Positions 50,864-58,772 of a stretch of DNA of 64,000 nucleotides are shown here, piece by piece (positions within the stretch are counted from its first letter, which is position 1; every line of letters begins with the position of its first letter). Source of the stretch: Candidatus Metalachnospira gallinarum (lineage in GTDB: Bacteria > Bacillota > Clostridia > Lachnospirales > Anaerotignaceae); the NCBI GenBank assembly GCA_904378045.1, contig CAJFHC010000005.1, forward strand, positions 1-64,000, given 5' to 3'. A program made the position numbers and the translations under genes. Under the pieces are notes generated by a model. The model saw nothing but the letters and a program-made list of their open reading frames with translations, was not told the origin of the DNA and did no database searches.

Positions 50864-50886
50864 GATTAGTTTTTTTGACAGTCTGA
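50864..50886. repeat. Dispersed repeat module, copy 2
   Basis: GATTAG, seven T, GACAGTCTGA; matches 123-144 with one extra T. It closes the intergenic element that starts with the TTCG hairpin. The segment GGAGGG-TCTT-GCCCTCC followed by GATTAG and seven T could also act as a plus-strand terminator. Confidence 0.7.
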
Positions 50887-50967
50887 ATATTTATAATTGA
50901 ATTGTAATAAAATCTTAAAACAACAATGTTCAAATTATGGTAAAATTCTTAAAAAGGAGATGATAGC

Positions 50968-52548
50968 TTGAAAAATATGATAAATATAAAAAAATTAACC
51001 TCAATTATAATAGCCGCGTCCCTGATTTGCGCCTGCCCGGCCTACGCCGCTTCTGACAGTCAGATACAGGCCGCGGTGTCACTCTACTCCATGGGGCTTT
51101 TCTCAGGCACAGGCACTAATTCCGACGGAACGCCGGTATTTGATCTTGACGCCCCGCTTACAAGGGCTCAGGGCACAGTTATTTTGGTAAATCTTCTTGG
51201 CTGCGCGTCAAAGGCCGAAAACGGCAGCTGGAGCATACCCTTTGACGATGTTCCAGAATGGGCTCAAAAATATGTCGGATACGCCTATAATTCAGGATAT
51301 GTCAGCGGAAGGAGCGCCGACAGCTTTGACCCGGACAGCTATATAGACGCCAACCAGTTCTGCGCCTTTATACTCAGGGCTCTGGGATTCAGCGAGGCAA
51401 ACGGTGACTTTAAATATGAAAACGCGCTTGATACGGCTGTCAATCTCGGCATAGCTGAGGAAAGCTATGAAGGCTTTACAAGGGGCGACGCCGTGCTTAT
51501 CGCCTTCAACGCCCTTGCCGCCAACATAAACCATTCTTCCCTGACGCTTTATGACACGCTTTTAAACTCAGGCGCCATTTCCGACGCCGAAAATACGGTA
51601 AGAGTGGAAACTCTTAAGGAAAACTCCGAGGAAAGCGATGAGCTGACCGCCGAGGAGATATACGAAAAATGCTCGCCGGCGGTATTCTATATCGAGGTCT
51701 ACGACGCTAACGGCAGAGCTTTGCAGCTCGGAAGCGGATTTTTCATTTCATCCGACGGTACTGCCGTTACAAACTACCATGTCATCGACGGAGGCAGCTC
51801 CGCTAAAATAACTCTCTCCGATACCGGCGAAGTATACGACGTTCAGGGAGTATACGACTATGACAAGGAAAGGGATATCGCTCTTATAAAAATAAACGGC
51901 AGCGGTTTTTCCTATCTTGAGACAGCCGACTCCGACAATATAAAAGGCGGAGCAACGGTCTACGCCATAGGAAGTCCTCTCGGGCTCTCAAATTCCATAT
52001 CCCAGGGACTTATATCCAACACTGACCGTGAGATCGGCGGAATGAAATATATACAGACGTCCGCGGCCATCTCCAACGGCAGCAGCGGCGGAGCTCTCAT
52101 AAATACCAAAGGCCAGGTCATAGGCATAACGAGCGGCGAGGCGGCTCAGACAACGTCCAGCGGCACTCTTACCGGACAGAATCTTAATCTCGCCATTCCC
52201 ATAAACGCGATAAAGGCTTTGTCAACGGATTCTCTCTCGTCTCTTTCCGAAATATACAAGGCTGAAGCCGCCGCTTCCACGGCTATAAACGTCTCCGCTG
52301 ACGATATTACCCTCAGCAGAGGAGAAACGGCCGTTGTTTATGTTACATGCGAGTCATCCGTAACGGCAGGCCTTAAAGGAAGCATTACAAGCTCCGAAAT
52401 CATATCGGCCCACTTTATGCGGACGATGAACGGAGCGACCCTTGTAATTACCGGACTTAGCTCCGGAACGGCGGATGTGAATCTTAAAATGGTCTCCCTT
52501 GACGGAACGGTGCTGAACGAAAAGACCATAAACGTCACCGTCAGATAA
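50968..52548 (+). CDS. Secreted SLH-domain trypsin-like (HtrA-type) serine protease
   Basis: A 526-residue exported protein. Signal peptide 1-27 (hydrophobic core TSIIIAASLICACPAYA). Residues ~30-205 are three S-layer-homology repeats, which anchor proteins to cell-wall polymers. A trypsin-fold protease follows (about 225-425) with catalytic His271 (VTNYHVID), Asp303 (ERDIALIKI) and Ser373 (SNGSSGGALI). The C-terminal 90 residues are an Ig-like beta domain. There is no PDZ domain, unlike typical HtrA. It starts with TTG after AGGAGATGATAGC, with an ATG at 50977 as alternative. Likely surface-bound quality control or processing; the target is unknown. Confidence 0.87.
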   Translation: MKNMINIKKLTSIIIAASLICACPAYAASDSQIQAAVSLYSMGLFSGTGTNSDGTPVFDLDAPLTRAQGTVILVNLLGCASKAENGSWSIPFDDVPEWAQKYVGYAYNSGYVSGRSADSFDPDSYIDANQFCAFILRALGFSEANGDFKYENALDTAVNLGIAEESYEGFTRGDAVLIAFNALAANINHSSLTLYDTLLNSGAISDAENTVRVETLKENSEESDELTAEEIYEKCSPAVFYIEVYDANGRALQLGSGFFISSDGTAVTNYHVIDGGSSAKITLSDTGEVYDVQGVYDYDKERDIALIKINGSGFSYLETADSDNIKGGATVYAIGSPLGLSNSISQGLISNTDREIGGMKYIQTSAAISNGSSGGALINTKGQVIGITSGEAAQTTSSGTLTGQNLNLAIPINAIKALSTDSLSSLSEIYKAEAAASTAINVSADDITLSRGETAVVYVTCESSVTAGLKGSITSSEIISAHFMRTMNGATLVITGLSSGTADVNLKMVSLDGTVLNEKTINVTVR

Positions 52549-52554
52549 TCCAAT

Positions 52555-52607
52555 AAAATAAAAGGGCATCCCTGTTTTTTTGATTCAGGAGATGTCCTTT
52601 ATTATTT
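52555..52607. terminator. Bidirectional terminator after the SLH protease and the ornithine cyclodeaminase-type gene
   Basis: AAAGGGCATCCCTG (52561-52574) pairs with CAGGAGATGTCCTTT (52586-52600), a near-perfect stem with an 11-base loop rich in T, and A/T tails on both sides. Confidence 0.8.
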
Positions 52608-52656
52608 TGATATTCTATGTAATTTACGCGAATACGATTATGCGTCCGTTATTCGG

Positions 52657-53745
52657 TCACTTCGCAAGCTCCTTGCTCAGATTGACGATGAAGTCCTGAA
52701 CATTGGTAACTATTCCCCTCGCGCTGAGGCTGCCCCTGTCGCTGAGCTTGTTCACGGCAAACTCGGCTATATCCACGCAATAGAAATATACCTGTCTTAC
52801 CGTTCCGTCAGCCATTACTCTATATGAGGGCGTCATATTTCCGGTCGCTATGGTGTGGAGCGTCGTTGCCATGCATATTACCGTAGTGGCGTTTCTTATC
52901 TGGTCTCTCATGGCGTCCTGAGCCTCGTATACGTTGGCATGGACGCAGGGAAGAGGGCCGTCGTCCCTGATGGAGCCGGCAAGAACATAGGGAACATTAT
53001 ATTTTTCACAGTTATAAATAATACCGTTGTCAATGTTTTCTCCCTTGATGAAGTTGCTTACAGAGCCATAGTATCTTACCCTGTTTATCGTGTCAAGGTG
53101 ATTGTAATGTCCAAGGGGCTGGCTCTCCTGGGTATATATATTCTGTCCAAGAGCCGTATTAAGGTAAGCCGCCTCAAGGTCATGGGTGGCAAGGGCGTTT
53201 CCAGCCATAACGGCATGAACGTATCCGCTCTGTATGAGTTTTGAGAAAGCGTCCCTCGCGTCAAAGTCGAAGGTGAACGCCGGACCCATTACCCATACGA
53301 TCTTTCCGTGATCCCTGTCGTGTCTGAGAAGCTCATAAAGCTCGTCATAGTCTTTTGAGAAAGCCGTTTCTCTGGAACGTCCCTGTCTGAAAGCGAAAAT
53401 ATCGTTTTCATTTTTGCTTTCTCCGAATCCGTTGGGATGGACATATATTCCCTCTTCGCCCTTCTCCGTTCTGCCGATAACGATAAGGTCGCCCTTTTTG
53501 ATATTTCTGAACTCCTTTACGGCTATTATCCCGTTTTCATAAACGGCAACGCAGTCCATCCTGCTCTCCTCCGCGAGGAGCCATTTGCCGTTGACTTTGA
53601 AATACTCAGGAAAAATGCTCATGGCATGGTAGCGCTCGGGAACCGTGCCGTCCTTTTCGGCGGGCATAAGCACCGCGTCGGGAGCGTTTTTGAATCTTTC
53701 CTCGTTGAAATCAGGCGGGATATACTCTCTTAATTTAAAACCCAT
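52657..53745 (-). CDS. LOR/SDH-domain ornithine cyclodeaminase-type protein (AgrE C-terminal/TIGR00300-like)
   Basis: A 362-residue protein homologous to the archaeal ornithine cyclodeaminase and to the C-terminal domain of the arginine dihydrolase/ornithine cyclodeaminase AgrE. Seen: a beta-rich N-terminal half (FKLREYIPPDFNEERFKNAPDAVLMPAEKDGTVPERYHAMSIFPEYFKVNGKW), then a Rossmann-like half with KIVWVMGPAFTFDFDARDAFSKLI, GNALATHDLEAAYLNTALGQN, VPYVLAGSIRDDGPLP and MATTLHTIATGNMTPS. It would convert ornithine to proline and ammonia. The start is the ATG at 53745 after GGAGGTAATATT; the frame extends 20 residues further across a leader hairpin. Confidence 0.8.
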   Translation of the reverse strand: MGFKLREYIPPDFNEERFKNAPDAVLMPAEKDGTVPERYHAMSIFPEYFKVNGKWLLAEESRMDCVAVYENGIIAVKEFRNIKKGDLIVIGRTEKGEEGIYVHPNGFGESKNENDIFAFRQGRSRETAFSKDYDELYELLRHDRDHGKIVWVMGPAFTFDFDARDAFSKLIQSGYVHAVMAGNALATHDLEAAYLNTALGQNIYTQESQPLGHYNHLDTINRVRYYGSVSNFIKGENIDNGIIYNCEKYNVPYVLAGSIRDDGPLPCVHANVYEAQDAMRDQIRNATTVICMATTLHTIATGNMTPSYRVMADGTVRQVYFYCVDIAEFAVNKLSDRGSLSARGIVTNVQDFIVNLSKELAK

Positions 53746-53768
53746 AATATTACCTCCGGTCGTTACAT

Positions 53769-53814
53769 TAAAAAATGTTCCGCCCACGCCTCCGTATGGA
53801 AGCATGGGCTGAAC
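53769..53814 (-). terminator. Leader terminator-like hairpin before the ornithine cyclodeaminase-type gene
   Basis: On the minus strand GTTC-A-GCCCA-T-GC ... GC-G-TGGGC-G-GAAC forms a strong imperfect stem, followed by ATTTTTTAATG. It lies between promoter 53846-53874 and the ribosome-binding site, so it may attenuate the gene. Only about 25 nt of transcript precede it, too short for a large aptamer. Confidence 0.65.
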
Positions 53815-53845
53815 AGGCGTCTTTGATGACTTTTAGCTTATTAAA

Positions 53846-53874
53846 ATTATACCATTAAACTACGTCTCTATCAA
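53846..53874 (-). promoter_or_regulatory. Promoter of the ornithine cyclodeaminase-type gene
   Basis: TTGATA (53874-53869) and TATAAT (53851-53846) on the minus strand, 17 bases apart, with the expected start about 90 bases before the ATG at 53745. Confidence 0.7.
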
Positions 53875-53880
53875 GTATGG

Positions 53881-53961
53881 TTATTTATGAGCATGTCCGG
53901 TATAAATAGTCATAATAAGACATATACAAAGCGCCGCCGACCAAAACTTATGCTGTTTCAT
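53881..53961 (-). CDS. 26-residue predicted membrane peptide
   Basis: ATG at 53961 follows GGAGGGATATT, and the frame gives 26 residues, MKQHKFWSAALCICLIMTIYTGHAHK, to the TAA at 53881. It is one hydrophobic helix between a basic start and a short polar tail. I recall similar MKxHKxW...YTGxxxK peptides from Lachnospiraceae-like genomes, not named. It has its own promoter (53988-54016). Confidence 0.6.
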   Translation of the reverse strand: MKQHKFWSAALCICLIMTIYTGHAHK

Positions 53962-53987
53962 AATATCCCTCCATTCGATATATTTTT

Positions 53988-54016
53988 ATATTAGTTGTTC
54001 CTAACAAAAAAGTCAA
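53988..54016 (-). promoter_or_regulatory. Promoter of the 26-residue peptide gene
   Basis: TTGACT (54016-54011) and TAATAT (53993-53988), 17 bases apart on the minus strand, 27 bases before the ATG at 53961. Confidence 0.65.
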
Positions 54017-54061
54017 TAAAAAATTTTGTTAATATTTAGTAAACATTTATGTTAAAAAAAC
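53994..54061. other. Short A/T-rich spacer between divergent promoters
   Basis: Between the minus promoter of the 26-residue gene and the plus promoter of the yhdT leader. A/T-rich; no further feature was seen. Confidence 0.5.
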
Positions 54062-54090
54062 TTTACTATTTTTCATCACTGTGCTATATT
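54062..54090 (+). promoter_or_regulatory. Promoter of the yhdT-symporter leader
   Basis: TTTACT (54062-54067) and TATATT (54085-54090), 17 bases apart. The transcript start would be near 54097, giving a leader of about 250 nt before the yhdT start. Confidence 0.6.
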
Positions 54091-54096
54091 GAATCA

Positions 54097-54311
54097 ATGG
54101 ACAGTATTCCAACGGAAACTATACCATGCTTATTTTAAGAGCGTATATCCAAGCACAGCGCAGCCATATCATAGGCGGACTGTATCCCTTTTTGGGAGCG
54201 GGACTTATCCTTCAGGCGGTAATATGGCACAGGTGTGTCTTTCTGGAATTCTATCCATCCGCGGTTTTTACATTTTTTGTAAAACACAACGGATGTTTTT
54301 TTATGCATCCG
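54097..54311 (+). promoter_or_regulatory. Structured attenuating leader, candidate unrecognised riboswitch
   Basis: Between a promoter and yhdT. GCCATAT (54163-54169) can pair with ATATGGC (54222-54228), enclosing about 50 bases that include TCCC-TTTTT-GGGA and two AGGCGG(A/T) pieces. GCGG and ATGG (54216-54227, four bases between them) could instead pair with CCATCCGC (54255-54262). That sequence is the 5-prime arm of a terminator: CATCCG with CGGATG (54290-54295), an inner GTTTTTACA/TGTAAAAC stem, then seven T. The outcomes are mutually exclusive, as in a riboswitch. I could not match it to a class. The 54126-54320 open frame across it lacks a ribosome-binding site. Confidence 0.5.
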
Positions 54312-54345
54312 GTACCATGATTTTATTCAATTAAGGAGGAAAAAC

Positions 54346-54621
54346 ATGAAACCACTCACGAGAGAAGAAAAAAACCGGCAGATTAAAAAAGAAGCCACCG
54401 CCACTTTCATTCTTTTCATCATCTGCTTTGTATGGCACGTCGGATTTGGCTACGGCCTTTCCGGAAAGGATCTTTATCTTTTCGGAATGCCCCTTTGGTG
54501 GGTATTGAGCACTCCCGGCGTTTTTGTAGTTGCCGTAGCGGGAGTTGCCATCCTGCTCAAAAAAGTATTTGTCAACTTTGATCTTAACACAGAGGAAGGG
54601 GATGATGTAAATGACAAGTAA
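54346..54621 (+). CDS. YhdT-family small membrane protein
   Basis: A 91-residue protein of the YhdT/DUF997 family, with two helices (about 18-38 and 48-70) and a cytosolic acidic tail. It is nearly always encoded directly before a sodium:solute symporter of the PanF kind, as here (11-base overlap). The role is thought to be as an accessory subunit; this is not proven for this protein. The ATG follows GGAGGAAAAAC. It is the first gene behind the leader terminator. Confidence 0.85.
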   Translation: MKPLTREEKNRQIKKEATATFILFIICFVWHVGFGYGLSGKDLYLFGMPLWWVLSTPGVFVVAVAGVAILLKKVFVNFDLNTEEGDDVNDK

Positions 54622-56113
54622 GCAGATAATCGTCCTCGCCGTGCTCATCATCTACATGATCGTAAATATGGTTGTTGGACTTAAGGTGAGCCATATCGAA
54701 AAAGGTCAGAAAACCGGCAGCTTCCTTCAGAATTATTTTATCGGCGGACGTTCCATGGGCGGACTTGTCCTCGCCATGACCCTTGTCGCTACATATACCA
54801 GCGCGAGCTCTTTCCTTGGAGGCCCCGGACTTGCGGCCGACTGGGGACTTACGCAGTCATGGGTTGCGGCCATACAGATAGGAACGGCCTTCCTTACGCT
54901 TGGCGTTTTAGGCAAAAAAATGGCTATTATCTCAAGAAGAATAAACGCCGTAAGCATTACGGACTATTTCAAGGCAAGATATAATTCCCCCGCTGTCGTT
55001 ATACTTTGCGGACTCTGCCTTGTCGTATTTTTCATAACACAGATGGTTGCTCAGTTCATCGGCGGAGCGACGCTTGTGGAAACGGTTACAGGCCTTCCCT
55101 ACTGGGCCGGTCTGGCGCTTTTTGGAGTTATCGTTATTTTATATACATCAATCGGAGGCTTTAAAGCCGTAGTTATGACCGATACCCTTCAGGGAATAAT
55201 CATGACCATCGGAACATTCCTCCTGCTGTTCTTTGTAATAAAGGCCGGCGGCGGAATGGGCGAGATCACATCTCAGCTCAACGCAACAAATCCCGGATGG
55301 GATCTCCTTGGAAAGGGTCCCTTCAGCGAAGGTCTTTCAACTCTCTCCCCCGGATATATGATATCCTTCTGGGTGCTTGTCGGTGTCGGAGTCCTCGGCC
55401 TTCCTCAGACGGCGGTCAGAGGTATGGGCTTTAAGGACACTCAGTCCATGCATAGGGCTATGATGTACGGAACAGTCGTTGTCGGAATACTTATGATAGG
55501 TATGCACTTTGCCGGAGCGCTCACCCTTCCCCTTCTTCCCGAGGAAGGCATATCCAGCACCGACGCAGTCATTCCCTATGTTGTTATGGAATATATGCCG
55601 TCCGTTGCGGCCGGTTTCTTCCTTGCCGCTCCTTTGGCTGCCGTAATGTCAACGGTATCGTCGCTGCTTATTCTCGCCTCGGCTACGATCATAAAGGATC
55701 TCTACCTTACATACATCGTTAAAGCCGATGAGAATGATGAAAAAGTTAATAAAAAGGTTCCCGTATACAGCACGCTGATCACCATAGTCATCGGTGTGAT
55801 CGTATTCATATTCGCCCTTTCTCCCCCCGACATCATTGTTTGGATCAACCTTTTCGCCATGGGCGGACTTGAAGCTACATTCTTCTGGCCCCTCATCGGA
55901 GGTCTTTACTGGAAGAAAGGAAACAGTACCTGCTGTATATGGTCAATAATAGTTGGCGTTGCTACGTTCATATTCTTTAATCAGGTCAAGATAGCTCCCT
56001 ATCACATCCATGAGATCGTATTTGCCCTCATCGCCGGAGGAATAGCGTATTTTGTAGCCGGTCTTGTGTCAAAGAAAGAGCCTGACAAGGAAATGATCAA
56101 AAAATGTTTCTAA
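54611..56113 (+). CDS. Sodium:solute symporter (SSS family, PanF-like)
   Basis: A 500-residue transporter with 12-13 helices. Seen: NYFIGGRSMGGLVLAMTLVATYTSASSFLGGPGLAADWGL (sodium-site region), INAVSITDYFKARYN, GGFKAVVMTDTLQGIIM, and GFFLAAPLAAVMSTVSSLLILASATIIKDLY. These fit the pantothenate permease branch, but substrates in the SSS family vary. The Arg/Lys-rich C-terminus is cytosolic. The start ATG follows AGGGGATGATGTAA. The gene after it encodes an esterase, so an ester or organic acid substrate is possible. Confidence 0.9.
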   Translation: MTSKQIIVLAVLIIYMIVNMVVGLKVSHIEKGQKTGSFLQNYFIGGRSMGGLVLAMTLVATYTSASSFLGGPGLAADWGLTQSWVAAIQIGTAFLTLGVLGKKMAIISRRINAVSITDYFKARYNSPAVVILCGLCLVVFFITQMVAQFIGGATLVETVTGLPYWAGLALFGVIVILYTSIGGFKAVVMTDTLQGIIMTIGTFLLLFFVIKAGGGMGEITSQLNATNPGWDLLGKGPFSEGLSTLSPGYMISFWVLVGVGVLGLPQTAVRGMGFKDTQSMHRAMMYGTVVVGILMIGMHFAGALTLPLLPEEGISSTDAVIPYVVMEYMPSVAAGFFLAAPLAAVMSTVSSLLILASATIIKDLYLTYIVKADENDEKVNKKVPVYSTLITIVIGVIVFIFALSPPDIIVWINLFAMGGLEATFFWPLIGGLYWKKGNSTCCIWSIIVGVATFIFFNQVKIAPYHIHEIVFALIAGGIAYFVAGLVSKKEPDKEMIKKCF

Positions 56114-56126
56114 CGAGGTGATCATT

Positions 56127-57035
56127 ATGCCGCTTGATCCGCAGGTATTAGAAATATATAAAAGCAAACCGGCTCCTCCGGAAAAATATGTTCTTGAAGA
56201 AATGCGAGCGGGCGCCGACGCCACCTTCAATGACAAAACTGAGGTCATAGGAATATACGGATACGAGGATAGGACTATTCTCGGATACCTGCCCATAAGG
56301 ATATTTTACCCCGGAGACAAAGGCCCCTACCCCGTTTTGATCTATTTTCACGGCGGCGGCTTTGTAATGCACAACATCGCAAGCCATGATTCGCTGTGCA
56401 GAAAGCTGTCAACGGAGCTGAACAGGATAGTTGTTTCTGTCGGCTACAGGCTTGCCCCGGAATTTCCGTACCCGGCCTGTATGGAGGACGGAAGGGCCGC
56501 CTTCAAATGGGTGTATGAAAACGCTCCGTCCTTCGGCGGCATACCGGAAAAGATCGTACTTTCGGGCGACAGCGCAGGCGCTACCATAAGCGCCTCCGTC
56601 TGCCTGTGGAACATAAAACACGGTCTTCCCCTTCCGGAGGGTCTTGTGCTTTTCTATGGAATGTACGGAGCCGTAAGCGAAGATGAGAGCGAATCGTTCA
56701 GGATGTTCGGAAACGGCGAATATGTCCTTCCAAGAAAGATGTCGGACTGGTGTATGGGGCTTTATATTCCCAAAGACGCGGATCTCTCCGACCCCTATCT
56801 TTATCCCGGCAAGGCATTGAGCCTGTCCGGCTTTCCAAAAACGGTTGTCGTTTCAGCGGAATACGATCCTCTGAGAGACGACGGGGAAAAATTTTATTCC
56901 CGCCTCAAGGAAGACGGCTGCGACGCCAAACTTATAAGGGTTGAGGGCGTTATGCACGGTTTTATGCTCTATTGGAACAGAATAGATAAGGCAAAAGAGC
57001 TTGTCTCTGAAATAAACGAGATACTCAAAGGCTGA
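56127..57035 (+). CDS. Alpha/beta hydrolase, HSL-type acetyl esterase
   Basis: A 302-residue cytosolic hydrolase of the hormone-sensitive-lipase family. Seen: the oxyanion-hole motif LIYFHGGGFVMHNIASHD, the nucleophile Ser in VLSGDSAGATISASV, the catalytic Asp in SAEYDPLRDDGE and His in EGVMHGFMLYW. The start is the ATG at 56127, eight bases after GAGG; a GTG at 56118 is less likely. It follows the symporter gene, 13 bases away, and ends at a terminator. Substrates are probably short-chain esters. Confidence 0.88.
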   Translation: MPLDPQVLEIYKSKPAPPEKYVLEEMRAGADATFNDKTEVIGIYGYEDRTILGYLPIRIFYPGDKGPYPVLIYFHGGGFVMHNIASHDSLCRKLSTELNRIVVSVGYRLAPEFPYPACMEDGRAAFKWVYENAPSFGGIPEKIVLSGDSAGATISASVCLWNIKHGLPLPEGLVLFYGMYGAVSEDESESFRMFGNGEYVLPRKMSDWCMGLYIPKDADLSDPYLYPGKALSLSGFPKTVVVSAEYDPLRDDGEKFYSRLKEDGCDAKLIRVEGVMHGFMLYWNRIDKAKELVSEINEILKG

Positions 57036-57038
57036 ATT

Positions 57039-57078
57039 AAAGGCTGTACCGGTCAGTTCCGGCACAGCCTTTATTAAT
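57039..57078. terminator. Bidirectional terminator after the esterase
   Basis: AAAGGCTGTACCGG (57039-57052) pairs with CCGGCACAGCCTTT (57059-57072), one internal mismatch, then ATTAATTATT on the plus side. It also serves the convergent beta-CASP gene. Confidence 0.85.
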
Positions 57079-57102
57079 TATTGATAGTTTATAGTTTTTA
57101 TA

Positions 57103-58722
57103 TCATCTGTCCCACTCATCGCAAAGATCGTTGATCTTATTGAGCAGCTTCTCAAGGTCGGCATTGGCTCCGCCCCTGTTGTGCATAATGACCGTCTTAA
57201 GCCTTGCTGCGGCCTTTTCAAGATCTTTGTAAAGCGCCTCTCCTCTGGCGGCTCCCTTGGACTTATATCCCTCAAACTCAACATGCTCGACGAGCTTTCT
57301 TACGCCTTCGCTTATGATGGAATTTGTCGCAAGGTCAAATTCCGCTCCGCTGTAAGGGGCGAAAGTCTCATATCCAAACTCGTCCCTGAGATATCCGGCA
57401 TACTCGTCGGTTACGGTGTCCTCGCCATGGACTATAAATACTCTCTTGGGCTTTTCCTTAAATCCCCTCAGCCAATCCGTAAGGCCGTTTTTATCGGCAT
57501 GTCCGCTGACTCCCTCAAGCTGGAGTATTCTTGCCCTTACTCCTATTTTCTCTCCGAAGAGCTTGACCGAATCCACGCCATCGATGAGTTGGCGCCCAAG
57601 AGTTCCTTCGGCCTGATATCCAACGAAAAGTATTGTAGATTCCGGTCTCCATAGATTATGCTTTAAGTGGTGCCTTATTCTTCCCGCTTCGCACATTCCC
57701 GAAGCTGAAATTATCACCTTGGGCTCCCTGTTGAAGTTTATCGCTCTGGAATCGTCGCTTGTTACCGAAGTTTCAAGCCCTTCAAATGAGATCGGGTTTA
57801 TACCTCTTCTGATAAGGTCAAGCGCTTCCTCGTCATAAAACGCGAGCGTATTTTTGTTGAACACTCTCGTGGCCTCCACCGCCAAAGGGCTGTCCACATA
57901 GACTTTGAAGCCGTCATGGCCTTTTATCATATTGTCCTCTTTGATCTTTCTTATGAAATAGAGCATTTCCTGAGTCCTGCCAACGGCAAAGGCAGGAATA
58001 ACAAGATTTCCTCCGGCGTCAAGCGTTTCCTGTATTATCCTTGCCAGATCGTTATAGTAATCGGGCTTAGGGCCATGCAGGCGGTCGCCGTAGGTGGATT
58101 CCATAATAACATAATCCGCCTCGTCCGTATATTTAGGATCCTCTATGAGAGGCTGATCGGTGTTTCCTATGTCTCCGGAGAACACAAGCGTCCTTGTTAC
58201 CCCGTTTTCCGTAAGCCATAGCTTTATGCTTGCCGAGCCCAGAAGATGCCCTATATCCGTGAACTGTATGTCCACCCCTTCGCAAACAGGAATAATATCC
58301 TCATAATTGCAGGGAACAAGCAGTCCGACCGCGCCCTCCGCATCCTCTGTAGTATAGAGAGGCTCATATGTACCTTCCAGCGAACGCTTTGCCTTCCTGT
58401 TTCTCCATTCGGCCTCAAACTCCTGTATATGCGCGCTGTCACGGAGCATTATATCGCACAGGTCGGCCGTTGCCGTCGTTGTGAATATCTTTCCTCTGAA
58501 TCCGTTTTTGTAAATAAGCGGAAGATAACCCGAATGATCAATATGCGCATGGGAAAGAAATACATAATCTACTTCGGAAGGAAGAACCGGTATGTCCTGA
58601 TTCTCATAAATATCCCTTCCCTGCTCCATACCGCAGTCCAGAAGTATATTTTTGCCGCATACGTTCAAATAATGGCAGCTTCCCGTGACCTCATGGGCAG
58701 CTCCGGAAAAAACAAGCTTCAT
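57103..58722 (-). CDS. Beta-CASP metallo-beta-lactamase-fold nuclease/hydrolase
   Basis: A 539-residue protein. Seen: VTGSCHYLNVCGKNILLDCGMEQG, the metal motif VFLSHAHIDHSGYLPLI, the metal Asp in VFSGDIGNTDQPLIEDP, a TYGDRLHG motif, then the beta-CASP cap with VIPAFAVGRTQEMLYFI and the C-terminal SASGMCEAGRIRHHLKHNLW and VEGVSGHADKNGL-type LEGVSGHADKNGLTDWL with the final metal His. It belongs to the CPSF73-like/YsH1 group, probably an RNA nuclease, and is distinct from RNase J. About 100 extra C-terminal residues are helical. The ATG follows GGAGGTGTTTCT. Confidence 0.85.
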   Translation of the reverse strand: MKLVFSGAAHEVTGSCHYLNVCGKNILLDCGMEQGRDIYENQDIPVLPSEVDYVFLSHAHIDHSGYLPLIYKNGFRGKIFTTTATADLCDIMLRDSAHIQEFEAEWRNRKAKRSLEGTYEPLYTTEDAEGAVGLLVPCNYEDIIPVCEGVDIQFTDIGHLLGSASIKLWLTENGVTRTLVFSGDIGNTDQPLIEDPKYTDEADYVIMESTYGDRLHGPKPDYYNDLARIIQETLDAGGNLVIPAFAVGRTQEMLYFIRKIKEDNMIKGHDGFKVYVDSPLAVEATRVFNKNTLAFYDEEALDLIRRGINPISFEGLETSVTSDDSRAINFNREPKVIISASGMCEAGRIRHHLKHNLWRPESTILFVGYQAEGTLGRQLIDGVDSVKLFGEKIGVRARILQLEGVSGHADKNGLTDWLRGFKEKPKRVFIVHGEDTVTDEYAGYLRDEFGYETFAPYSGAEFDLATNSIISEGVRKLVEHVEFEGYKSKGAARGEALYKDLEKAAARLKTVIMHNRGGANADLEKLLNKINDLCDEWDR

Positions 58723-58772
58723 AGAAACACCTCCAAACTATAATGTCAACTATATTATATCACAGTATGGAG

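Noticed and set aside
50739-50933. 64-codon minus frame in the intergenic element
   Set aside because: Lies in the repeat hairpins and has no ribosome-binding site; the residue mix is typical of a spurious frame.
54126-54320. 64-codon frame in the yhdT leader
   Set aside because: No ribosome-binding site (only GGAAA), no recognisable family, and it spans the terminator hairpin of the leader.
54097-54345. T-box leader
   Set aside because: No TGGNACCGCG antiterminator motif, and no specifier-loop-like layout seen.
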